Made by a program: the position numbers and the translations under genes
Origin: Edolisoma coerulescens
Lineage: Eukaryota; Chordata; Aves; Passeriformes; Campephagidae
Direction: 5' to 3'
Assembly: GCA_013397115.1 (NCBI GenBank)
Contig: VWZW01006137.1
Span: 2,789,197 to 2,853,196 of the forward strand
Length of the DNA: 64,000 bases
Shown here: piece by piece, positions 50,759-62,084 of the stretch
How positions within the stretch are numbered: position 1 is the first letter of the stretch
How the letters are laid out: each line of letters begins with the position of its first letter
The notes under the pieces: generated by a model
Database searches by the model: none
Told to the model about the DNA's origin: nothing
The model's input: the letters and a program-made list of their open reading frames with translations, nothing else

Positions 50759-51834
50759 CCACACAAAAACAGATACAGATATTCTTGAGGGGAAAATTAA
50801 TTTTATTTTGCTTAAGAGTATTGAGAACATTCCTCCTGACTCTTAAAGCCCGAAGTAGTATTCCAAAGAAAGGACAGATCCTGAACAGAGAACTACAATC
50901 TTCTTTTTCTGCTGAGCACGTAGAGATGGATGCAGTTACCATCTGTTTAGTAGCATGGTAGCTCTTTCCTCAGATAACCTGCAGCATATGCTATGTAACC
51001 ACTTCACCCACTTGTGGAAGGGAAGGGGTCTTCATCCAGCACTTGAGACTTAATTTTGAGACAGTCTCTCTGATGGAAAACAGGCTGGTTGGTATCTTCC
51101 CTGCCATGCCCCTTGCATAGAGTTGGGATTTTTTTCCTTTAACTCTGGGAAGTAACCTTGAAGTAGGTGGGTATTAAAACTCTTCTCTCTCGTAAAACTG
51201 TCCCACAAATTTGTGACATAAGATATCATTACTCCTCTAATATTTTTTTGCACAAAGGTACTGGTAGTGCCAGATTTGCCACATTAAGGCTAACAACACA
51301 GCAGCAGCTTCATAAAAAAAGTACTTTTTCATCCTGTTTCCACCATTTTCCTGGTCTCCATATAAAATGGAGTCTTTTTAAATGCTTGCATAAAATCAAA
51401 CTACTCCCTGAAAGACACCATGCACTCACTCACAGATCTAAGCAGGTTTGCAGTTTAGGCCTTTGTGCTGCTGTTTTTCTACATCTTACAGCTCTTACTG
51501 TGCTATTGACTTTTTTAATGAGGGAAAGTATTAGTGTCGTTCTTACATCTACCAGATATTCCTTCCATAACCATTCCTGGACCATTTTTAATTGCCATAT
51601 TTCCGTAAAATGTTTAAGCCCCAACAAGTGACTGCTTTCTAAAAATAACAAAATTATTTTGCCAGCAAATTCCAAAGGTAACATCTCTAAAACAGTTTTA
51701 GCAGGGCAGAAGCCAAATTTAATTTACTAATTCTTGATAATGTACTCTTCCTGCTCCAGTAGCCTGAATATTTTAGCGAGTAAGGTCAATAAGCAGAGAG
51801 TGGATTACATTGGCAGAAATATGAGAGCTTTTAT

Positions 51835-52900
51835 AGGATCATTTAGGTTGGAAAAGGCCTTTAAGATCATCAAGTTCAATGATGAACCCAGCACTGCCAA
51901 GCTCACCACTAAACCACGTCTCCAAATGCCCCAGGTATGATGATGTAAACACTTCCCTGGGCAGTATCTTCCAATGCTTAACAAACCTTTCACTGAAGAT
52001 TTTTTTCCTAAAAGCCAATCTAAATCTCCCATGGTGCAACTTGAGGCCACTTCCTGTTGTCCAGTTGCTTGTTACCTGGGAGAAGAGGCCTATCCCCGCC
52101 TGGCTACCCCTGGCTTTCAGGGAGTTGTAGGGGCAATAAGGTAAACCCTGAGACTTCTCTTGTCCAGGCTAACCGCCCCCAGCTCCCTCAGCTGCTCCTC
52201 ATAGGACTTGCGCTCTGGACCCTTCACCAGCTTTGTTGCCTTTCTCTGGACACACCTCAACACCTCAATGTCTTTCTCGTCGAAAAGGGGCCCAGAACTG
52301 GACTCAAGGTGCAGCCTCACCAGTGCTGAGTACAGGGGGACAATCACTGCCCTGGTCCTGCTGGCCACACTATTGCTGATACAGCCAGGTGCCACTGGCC
52401 TTCTTGGCCACCTGGGCACTCCTGGCTCATGTTCAGCTGCTGTTGACCAACACCCCCAGCTCCTTTTCTTCTTGGCCGCTTTCCAGCCACTCTTCCCCAG
52501 CCTGTAGCACTGCAGGGGTTGTTGTGACCCAAGGGCAGGACCCGGCACTTGGCCTTGTTGAACCTCACACCATTGGCCTCAGGCCATCAATCCAGCCTGT
52601 CCAGGTCCCTCTGCAGAGCCTTCCTGCCCTCCAGCAAATCAACACTCCCAGTCAGTTTGGTGTCATCTGCAAACTGACTGAGGGTGACCTCGATTCCCTC
52701 GTCCAGATCCCTGACAAAGACACTGAAAAGGGCTGGGCCCAACTCTGGGCCACTGGGAATGCACCACTGATGTCCGCCTGCCAACTGGATGTAAATCCAT
52801 TCACCACCACTGTCTGGGCTGGGCTGTCCAGCCTTTTTTTTTGCCCAGTGCACAGGGCACCCAGAAGCCAGTTTTTCCAGAAGAGGGCTGTCGCTCTTCA
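51835..52900 (-). mobile_element. CR1 LINE, about 1.07 kb, with RT remnant
   Basis: The longest CR1 here, read on the minus strand. From its 5' side it covers the end of the reverse transcriptase. Part of a 104-codon open frame (52587-52901) carries a LDEGIE segment, the catalytic-palm FADD motif (codons at 52662-52673) and DLLEGRKALQRDLDRLD-like residues. The C-terminal RT part follows in another frame at about 52117-52548 (PLYSALVR, then SYEEQLRELGA). The 3' UTR then runs to AGGCCTTTTCCAACCTAAAT, followed by GATCCTATA. ORF2p would act in target-primed reverse transcription, but this copy lacks the endonuclease and most of the RT and its frames are disrupted, so it is dead. Antisense frames (for example 52389-52913) are artefacts. 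Confidence 0.96.
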
Positions 52901-55900
52901 TGTCTTGCCATGAAATCCATCAGGTGAAACGTTGTCTTCACAACAAAACCTGATATTATGGTATTACTGGAGTTAATAACTGCCATTCAGAATCTTTCCC
53001 ACAGAAAGGGGAAATTTAATCAGTATTTGCACTATGTACCGCAGTGGAATAATATCCAGTTTTAAAGAAATCTGCCTGTTCACACACTGTAGCTTGTGTT
53101 TTAAATATACCTGTCTGCCTAACTTCTTCATGAGGTGGCAGGAACACTCTGTGAGAATATAGAGGCGGGTAGCAGAATGGGGAACTGCACATTTTTCTGT
53201 CTAAATCCATCCTTGTAAGTGAGTGTAAAATGATACCATTATGATCTGGTTAAATTTAATTCTGCAATTTGCCAGTCACCACATTTTGTATTTGCTTCTG
53301 TGCCTTGTCTACAGGGTATACACATTAAAACCCTGTTAATGCTGTAGGCACAGCATTTGAAGAGAAGCATGTTATTTGATCTGGTGAGGTATACTTGATC
53401 CCTGCTTTTAGTTCTGGTAGTGGTAGTCCCAAATTTGAATGATCTGAGAAGTTTTGAAGAATTACATTTTTGTGGGGAAAAGTTTTCAAATAACATATGC
53501 CCAGGTCTTGTGTTTAAGAGTGTACTAGGTATTTTTAAGCCCTGTGGCTTAAATCAGTGGGCACAAATCTTCTAAACCACTGCAGTGTTTCTCAAAGATT
53601 CTAGTGTGTCCCTGAATTTCACTGCAAGATCAGGAATGGGATGTCTATTTAGATTAGCTCTCTAACCACCTTGTGTGTATCTTCAACACTCATAGACTGA
53701 TACGTTTTCTCCTAATGCAATGTAAGACTCTCTCTCCAGGTCAGCAAACCTCTTACCAGTGGGTCCATTTATGGGCAGCTTCTGTGAGTATAACTGGTCT
53801 TACTTATTTAGGCAAAGAAGGCCTTAAATGCCTTTTCCTCAGCCTTTGTCACTTTGTTCCCCCTGCATCCAATAAAGATGGAGATTCTCCTTAGCCCTCC
53901 TTTTGTAGTTAATGTACTTATAGGAGCATATTATTGAAAAAAAACCTAAAGGACAAATGAAAAAAACCAACACCTCACCACCCCCACCCAACACACAAAA
54001 TTTAAAAATCAAAGAATAAAAAACTTTTCAGAATGCTAAAACCCTCTTGCCACTGGTGAGTGTTGCTCACTGAAGCAACCCAGCTGAGGCCACAGACTTA
54101 CCTCTGTGAGTAACTATGGATTCATACTCCCACTGGTGAGCAGTCTTGACCTACATGTAGCACTCTGTTTACTTTCTTTCCTTTAATGACTGCTCTGTGC
54201 TCACCACGGGGAAACAGCTTATCACAAGAATGGCAGAAATTTTGCAAATATGATGGTGTTTTTGTTTCCCATCACTGTCAGCTGAAAAAAAAAAATAAAA
54301 GGAAAAAAAGAAGAAAGAAAAACAATGAAAACATAGCACCATTTCATTCTATTCATATATTGGGGAATAAAACTTCAGTTCATGTAAAGTAGTAAAATCA
54401 GTGGAATTTTGCTGACTTGCCCCAGCTGAGAATTTTTTCCAGGGTATTTATATATAAAATCACACAAACATGTTATGTGGATGGGGTTATATCTGAAAAT
54501 CAATATTAAATTCATCATCTTTAGCTGCTACAGACCACAGTGAACACTTGCTCTCTAATGGTTAAATGCCCTTTGGATCTGAAGCCCTTTGATTTATTGG
54601 AAGAAACCTGCTGGGCAGAACATACTGTGGAGCTGATTAATGTCAGCTTCTGTCATCAGTTTCCACTTAGATTCTTGGCCAGCTCTGACATCTCCTCCCT
54701 TAAGGATCCAGAAGAATTTGAGGACTGATCCAAGAGCTTTACTGGCATGGGATTTGCAGAATGTGGTGCTTGCAAAATAAGGAAGATGAATGGAAGTAAA
54801 ATTCCATGTTCTCTACTGGACTTGTTTCTTTAACTCATTTCTCTGGAGAAAGAGACCAATGCCAGGACCACACCAGCAAGGGAAACAAATCAATAGCATG
54901 TTCACTGGTTTTGTTACAGATGTCTTGCATTTCCTTTGCTGCTTTATATGCTCCCTTGTAGCCTGTCAAACTGGAAAATGACTGCAGTGAGAATGCAGAG
55001 CTACCATAGCTGTCTAGATTTACACTCACCATTGTACAGGGAAACTTACGGACCCCAAACCAGTTGGTAGTGCTTACCATTTTAGAGAGGATAAGCCCTT
55101 ATCTGAGCAGGGCTAATAAAAAGTGGCAACCACTGTGATTTGCAGGTTGATCACTCATGAGTAGCGTGAGCTTTTTTAACAGTAGAACACGAACACCCCT
55201 GTCCTTTCCACTGACCCTCCCTTGGGAATGATGACTGCTTATGGCAGATAATTTTCTTGTGTTCATTTTGACACATTTCTCTGGCAGTTTCTCATTTGGA
55301 GAAAATGATTCTAACATTTCTTATGAGCATAGAATTCTCCTGGTGCTCATCACACATATGGATACTTCTGCTACAGGAATCACACATTGCTGTAAAAATC
55401 CTATGGCGCTGTACCCATTGCTGAACACATTCTCACTGGCAAGAAGGAAATATGAGTGAACAGTCAAATGATGAGATATTAAAAACAAAGTGTTATGAGA
55501 TTGTGGGAAACTTAGGAAAATGAGCTGTCCTAGAAGTCCCATTTAAACTTCCAAGAAACCAAAGAACAATCCTAATAACTTAAAAATAGGATTTCCTGTC
55601 TGCACCTCACCAATGACAACCTGATTTGTCAGAAAATATGTCATCTGGATTAAAAATAGTACACTGCTCCCTTTTAATATTGTATTGGTAGCAATCTGCA
55701 TTGATAAAGCCAGTCTCACCTGTTCAGTCCCTTTTCCTCCTCCACCCTTCATGGTGAATTTGATGCTTTCCAAGACAAGCTGTAGAAGAACAATTGCACA
55801 GTGCTGGAAGCCTTTATTTACTTCCTTACTTTCATTTAAACCCCATTCCCCATCCCTTCTTTCATATTCCTTCACCACTACTTGTGTGCTTGGGTGCAAA

Positions 55901-56442
55901 GAGAAAGTTACAAAACGAAGGAAGTGAGGCCTTTTTTTCTTAGGAATAAGCCAAAGAAGTTTATAGGTTTATATAATGCTACACAATTAAGCAGATCATT
56001 TTTAAATGTAGCTGTGGGATTTTGCTGATGGTCTACTATTTTTTTTTTTAATAAGGAATTTTTCATCAAGAAAGAAACCACGTGTCTATAAAGAAAAAAA
56101 TAAACCTGAACATTACACAAAAAAAGACTTTTCCAATGGCAAATTAAGTCCATACATAGATTCCCACTGACTTTAATGGACTTTGAATCAGTCCCAAAGT
56201 TATCTAAAATCTCCAAAGTAACCCAACTTTTTAAAAACAGTGTTTATTACTCAATTCTCTGGGATAGTGATTTAAGTCTATAACCTCCAGCCTTTTTCAG
56301 GGTACTCAGTCTCAGGGAAAACCTGTTGGGAAAAGTTCATTGAATGTAGGATGTTGAGATTTAAATAATTCAGATTCACAAACCAGAATTTTTTATGAAA
56401 TATTGCTGAACTGGAATTTTCTGACCAACACTACTATGAATA
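52901..56442. other. Unique AT-rich non-coding DNA
   Basis: No gene recognised. A/C-rich and A-rich low-complexity tracts lie at about 53936-54012 and 54283-54332. Open frames up to 118 codons (minus strand, 55543-55899) overlap opposite-strand frames and show no motif. Confidence 0.5.
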
Positions 56443-57133
56443 AAATTAGCAGATGATACACAGATTGGCAGAGTAAAAATTAATGGCAGAATGTTCTGGA
56501 CCAATTAAGAAACTGGACCAATTAAGCAAAATATTCAGTACACTCAAACATGAAGCTATGCATTTAAGAACAAGGAATGGCAGATTTGCCTTCTCTGTCA
56601 TGGAAAGAAATGAGTCCTATAGATTGTTTGTCCTGATGGAAAACCAACAGAGTATAAACTTCCACATGGCTAATGTGGCTATTACATCTCGACAGCATGA
56701 AGTGCTTCGATTTTTCTGTGTAGCTCAGGTGACTCAATGCAGAGATTAAAGGAATTGGGTTCTGCTGGCTATCAGTAAGATGAGAAGTTAACTTGATTAC
56801 AGTGCAAGATTGGGAAAGAAATGTCAAATAATAATTACCAGGAAAAGCTGGCTTATTAACTACAAGAACTGGCTTGTCTATGGGGCCAGATCAGTCTAAT
56901 TCAGAAACAGGAGGGACACATGTTTACAATGAGGTAATAAATGAATGAAAAGAAACACCGAGGAAGGTGGTAGATTTTCCATCTCTTGATGGCCTCACAG
57001 CACAAAACTGTAAAGCACACTTTAGATGAAGACTCATCCTTTAGGTCAGTATCAGCAGAAAGCCAAATAGCTTCCTACCTGCAGGAAGTGAAGATGGATA
57101 GGTCCATTTTGCCTTATTTATGAAATCTATGAA
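56443..57133 (+). mobile_element. Ancient L3-like CR1-clade LINE remnant
   Basis: Seen: the order of motifs is that of the old amniote L3/CR1-L lineage rather than the avian CR1 copies nearby. It begins with TTAGCAGATGATACACAGAT (a worn palm reading L-A-D-D-T), then GCATTTAAGAACAAGGAATG, TTAACTTGATTACAGTGCAA, GAAAGAAATGTCAAATAATA, GAGGAAGGTGGTAGATTTTC, CATCTCTTGATGGCC, CAGGAAGTGAAGATGGATAG and a terminal TTATTTATGAAATCTATGAA. Known: L3-type elements end in CTATGAATCTATG-like units and have a GTGGTGGATTCTCCATC block. Many indels and stops show great age. A 14-base tandem duplication sits at 56496-56526. Recognition is by eye and the 5' limit is uncertain. Confidence 0.75.
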
Positions 57134-57379
57134 CTGACAGTCAGAACTAACAAATAGCTAGATAGAGCTTTGTCAGCATGGTTAAAATAGTCCAAAAGGC
57201 AGTAGAGAAAAGTTTCTGTTGAACTATGAAAAGATATGACCCTTCTACTTTGTGTACTACATTAGTGAAAAGGACCAAAAGTGCACATTCTTGCTTCCGT
57301 TGACTCCTGCACTGAATCTACCGTTGGCTTGTTGTGTGTAGTAATAACCCCTTAATCATTACCAGCAAAAACTCCAAAT
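57134..57379. other. Unique non-coding DNA
   Basis: Nothing recognised between the old LINE and the candidate conserved block. Confidence 0.5.
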
Positions 57380-57860
57380 CTGATTTTCTCAGTACAGTTT
57401 TCCTTCAGTCAATTATTAACAGCTGGATCCTAGGCTTTTAATTATGCTGAAGCTAATGACTGCCTAACAAAGCTCTAATATCCAGCACTGCCCAACTGAT
57501 GAGACAGAGACAAAGGGGCTGTTCTCTTTACGAGGTGTTATTTGCTTGACATGTTTGCATGACTGGGTCTGATGTTCACAGCTGATCTTCCAGGGTGCTG
57601 CATAATTGAGGTTTTAAATTATTTTAAATTATTAGAATACTCCTGAGAGACCCCAAGTCATTCATCTAACCAAAAGCAGAATTCTCCAGAAGAGTCCTGT
57701 CAAAATGGCATCTTCATCTTGCACAGAAAATACACTACACCTATATGTTTTAAACTCCTAATTGTAATAATGACTCTGGCACCAAACCTTTCTGGAGGAT
57801 TGATGGCTAGCTGAGGCTAATGACTCTCAGCTGAATTTCAAGCCACAGCTTCTCCCAAAC
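57380..57860. promoter_or_regulatory. Candidate conserved non-coding element
   Basis: Seen: the densest cluster of homeodomain/POU-like words in the window. It holds TCAATTATTAAC, CTTTTAATTATGC, GCTAATGAC (twice, near 57452 and 57817), a TTTGCAT half-octamer at 57554-57560, GCATAATTGAGG, two TTTTAAATTA words near 57613-57632 and CCTAATTGTAATAATGAC. There is no repeat and no reading frame. Inference: a plausible developmental enhancer or other conserved element of a distant gene. Confidence 0.3.
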
Positions 57861-60800
57861 ACTCATTAATCTTCAGGAAATGTCCTCTGCTTCCATCAGG
57901 AGTGTTTAAACATCTCTGTATTTTTAACTAGATTATCCACATCATGTTTCTGAAATCAGCTGCATAGAAAAGTGAATTTTTCTGAACAACATTAAATGTC
58001 ATTAATTCATTTTCACATGGCTATTTTCTTGGAGTCCTGCCCCAATGGTCCTTCACCTCACCAAAGTTCTCAGTGACCTGACTGAAGACTGGCCTTTTAC
58101 CAAACTCTAAATATCAAACTTGATAAAACTATGAAGCAGGATTTTCTGCTTTACTCAGCACTGCTCCATCCTAACTCTCACATAGGTTGCTGATCTGTCT
58201 AAATTATCACTTAGTTTAGGTCCCCAGCTAACCCATTGATCCTTGTCTCCCAGAGATCCACATTGTGTTGCTAATTTGCTCACAAATTCTCCTCTGAAGT
58301 GAATCAATCATCCTGGGGAAACAAAATCTCACACAGTTTTTGGGATGGTTAACTTTGGGAGCCACTTCCAAAAGGTCATGATGAGGAAGCCCCATTAGGT
58401 TTGGCTCTGCTCATCTCACATAGTTCTGTAACACATCGTACCAGGTTTTACATCCTCAAACATGCCCTCACCCCACAGTTCAGTTCACACAGTTCACACT
58501 TTCCATTTCATGCTAAGAAAACACGATTCTGTCAGGCTGTAACACAGTCCTCACTATTCCTGACACTGTGAACTGAACTAAGAACCATGCTCAAAAAAGA
58601 TTGTTATGATTTGAGGTCACTGGGGGATTGCATGGGGCCCAGCAGAGGTCCAGGACCGTGTACTACGTAGCACTGGTGCAGACAATCTGAGCTGACTTTG
58701 AGCAGCAGAGACACAAACCACCCTTCACCACTTGGACTGGGGGCCAGAAATCAGTCCTGATATTGGACACACTTAGCATTGCAGCCAATAATAACATTTC
58801 CTGGGAATAAAGTGAGACCATTGCTGAACTGTTTGCAAAAATTGTCCTATCACCATTTTCACCATAAATCATTGACTGTCACACCAAACCTTCAGCAGTC
58901 AGAGAGTTATGCAGGGCTCTTGCTGGAGTGATCCTTTTAAAGACAGTTCAGAAAAGCCACCACGTTTTTTTCTTCATTCTGCCCTCAAAAGCTGAGGTTG
59001 TGCTTTATTTGTCACGGTCTTCAGGAGCACTTAGGTAAGGGTTTTAAGGGGTCTAAGAGGCCACAAAGCAGTACATTTTCAAACTGAAATGGTCCTGACA
59101 AGCAAGTTTGAACATGTAAAAGAATCAGACACAACAATATCCTAGGAGAGGCTTTTGAATAAAAATAAACTCGAACAAATGCAAATGTTAGACATTTGCT
59201 AAGAGTTTCCAAAATAACATTTGTTTACACAGCTTTTCAAGAAAAGAGATTTGATAACACTGGAAAATTGACTAACCTTTCCAAATACTTTCACGGGCTT
59301 GGTTGTTGGCTTTTGTTTCACGATTCTTTACTATGAAAATGTGTAAAGGATTTATTTAAATAAGAACAGGTATGAGTCTTGTGTATACAAAAATGTGGCA
59401 GAAATATGAGTCACGTTTATAAATGTGCTTTTGAGCCCAGTTACCATCCTAGTGCCTGCCATTTCCCACCAGGAATATGACATGTGCAAAGAGCAATAAA
59501 CCATAGACTCCCATCAGTTGTACTAGCATAGAATTTCCCTTAGTAGTTTAATTATGAAAGCATATAGGAGACCTGAGAAATTTTCTGAAACCAGATCCCA
59601 GGAAACCGGATAGTGTACTTTCCTACCCATATATTAGTTCACCCTCCGAAAAGTTTAGAACCAAGAGCAATCTCAAACACCAATTTTTACTCAACAACCA
59701 GTGAGTGCTCTTAGAACTAGATAGGGTCAGCCTGCTGTGAGGGTATTTTGTAGCAAAAAATAAGAAAATACCCTCTTTTCACTGTGAGGTAAATGCAAAC
59801 CTTCTCAGATGATGTTTTTCACAGAGTTATCGCACAGAAAGGAGAAGGAACATTATCACTGCTCTGGGTAGCCCAGCTACCCAGATATATTGTGACATGA
59901 TACATTGATACGTGTGACAACCAGCTTTGAGGCCCTGCTCTCTATGTCCCTGTGAGTGGAGATGTATCGAGCTCAGGCTGTTCAGGTGAGTGCTGCAATC
60001 ACAGGACAGATGATTCTCAGAGATGAGGATGTTTTCAGCAGAATTTTTAGCCTTGGTTCCTCTCCCTGTCCCCATGGAAGGATTCTGTTTTGACAAACCA
60101 GCACTTTCCAACACAAAACATTTTACTGAACGATTCCCACTTAGCTTTACTAAATGACTAATTTGCCTCCGTAAAACACTGTAGCATGGGAAAACTAATA
60201 TTCCCATTGGTGACAAAGCTTTAAAATACAAATGGGTAGATTTTTCTGCAGTTGTTAATGCGTGTTTCCTTACAGAGTTAACGTGAAGGACAGAATATGC
60301 TGGGATATGCCTTTAACTCTCAAACATCCAAATTATATTGTTATGGCTGAGGAAAACTACTTGCAGGTATCTTCATTTTTTCAAAGTTTCTTAATACTTT
60401 TTCCAAAATTATAGGTGTGTTATGGACATTTAACCATTTGGTTCTTAGCTCAAAACACATTGAAAGAAAGATAAATTTGTTAAACTACAGAATGGTCAAT
60501 TTTAAGAGGATTACCTGTATCAGAAAGAGTAATCCATGGTTTACAACAGCAATATTATTTTTTAAAGCTGGTGGATGGAGCAGCTGCTTTGTAAAGTTAT
60601 TAATTTCCTGAAAAGAATACTGAATGTTTAACGATCAGAATGCAAGGCAGGATGTAATTATACAATTGTGTATGTGCATCTTTTATACATTAATTCTGCA
60701 GAGAACTCCCCTGCCTTTCAAAATGATCAGTATTGTTTTCTGTTTTGTGGACCCAAAACAATACCCACAGACAAAAATTAACTCTGTACCTGTTAAAAAG

Positions 60801-61804
60801 GGGCCCGAAAACAGCTGATTTTAAGGACAGGCTGATTCTTAGAGTGGTCGAGTACAGGGGGCAGCCACCACACCTGAGGACAATTATTCTCCCATGGAAA
60901 AAGATATAGGTTTTTGAATGGGAGACACCTGGATATCTCAGGAAAGAAAGCTGTTCCCACATCTGTTGGAATGGTGGACTCAGGCCTTGTTCTTCCCTCA
61001 GACCATGCACTGGCTGCACTCAGTTATCCCTGTATTACCAGCTTTACTTATCGGTGCTGGTATGTTTTTGTTCTTGGAGCTCATATGTGTACGGGGTTTA
61101 CTCTATACTTGGATTTCCCTAGAGGCATCTAACTTTTTTCTGCTCAAAAAATTCATCTGAGAGATATTTCAAGCTTCTGAGACTTGCTTGAATCCCCCTG
61201 CTAGTCAAATCTCCTGTGCTGGTAGAATTCAATCCCAGATCCCATGCAAGACATTCAGATGTGTGCACTTCTTGGGGAGTGTGTGTAGTAAACCAAATTA
61301 TTTCAGATTTTCTGCATATCCACGCACGGTCTGGGCACCACATGAGCATTATTTCTGGGCAGAAAATGCTGGAGATTAATTTGGTAACCCTGCCTACCTA
61401 AACTGTAATGCATAACTAAGGAAGGAAACAAGTCTCCAATCTGTTTGGAACTGAGGAAAGAAATCTGTCCCACGCTTTTTGTTGAGGTCTGCCCTTCAAC
61501 CTGCTGATAAACAGTTTTAGTGAAGTTAACTCACCTTGCTTTACCTTCTGACCTCTTAATGATCACGGCTCTCCTTTTCACAAGCAGTGCATTTAGAGGA
61601 AATTGGACACAGATAATAGGAGGCCAGAATGAAAACTGGCTCAAAAATCCCAGGATCAAAAGAAATAAAGACCCCAAAACTCCTTATTTTCGGTGTTACT
61701 TAAAACCAGAACAGGTGTATCCCTTCCTGCAGAGAAGGAGCAAAGAGAGCAATTGAGACCCCTTTGGGGCAAAATGGCAGATGAAGAAGGGATTTTTTGC
61801 ATGA
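57861..61804. other. Unique non-coding DNA
   Basis: No gene or repeat recognised. Open frames near 59827-60231 (134 codons, minus) and 60690-61379 overlap in several frames on both strands and carry no recognisable domain. Confidence 0.5.
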
Positions 61805-62084
61805 GCCTGTAGTGATAACCCAAGGAGGAATGGCTTTAAACTGAAAGAGAGCAGGTTGAGATTAGATGATAGAAGGAAATTCTTCGCTGAAGGGTGAGGG
61901 TGGTGAGGCACTAGAACAGGTTCCCCAAAGAAGTCATGGATCCACAACCTTTGAAGTGTTCAAGGCCAAGTTGGGTGGATCTCTGAGCAACCTGGTCTGG
62001 TGAAAGGTGTCCCTGACCATGGAAAGAGGGTTAGAACTAGGAAGTCTTTAAGGCCCATTCCAGCTCAGATGATTCTATGATATG
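61805..62084 (+). mobile_element. CR1 LINE 3' end
   Basis: Blocks in order: GGCTTTAAACTGAAAGAGAG, GATAGAAGGAAATTCTTCGC, GGTGGTGAGGCACTAGAACA, GGTTCCCCAAAGAAGTCATG, GAAGTGTTCAAGGCCAAGTT, AGCAACCTGGTCTGGTG, AAAGGTGTCCCTGACCATGG, GGAAGTCTTTAAGGCCCATT and CCAGCTCAGATGATTCTATG, then ATATGATCC. Strongly 5' truncated, non-coding, with moderate divergence. Confidence 0.95.

Larger units (their letters stand above)
47331..51834. other. Unique non-coding DNA
   Basis: Contains a (TA)9 microsatellite and a candidate conserved block (listed separately). A plus-strand open frame of 154 codons (51167-51631) is the longest in the window outside repeats. It overlaps antisense frames, starts within ordinary AT-rich sequence and shows no domain I recognise, so I do not call a gene. 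Confidence 0.5.

Noticed and set aside
52389..52913. 174-codon plus-strand open frame
   Set aside because: Antisense of the minus-strand CR1 reverse transcriptase remnant.
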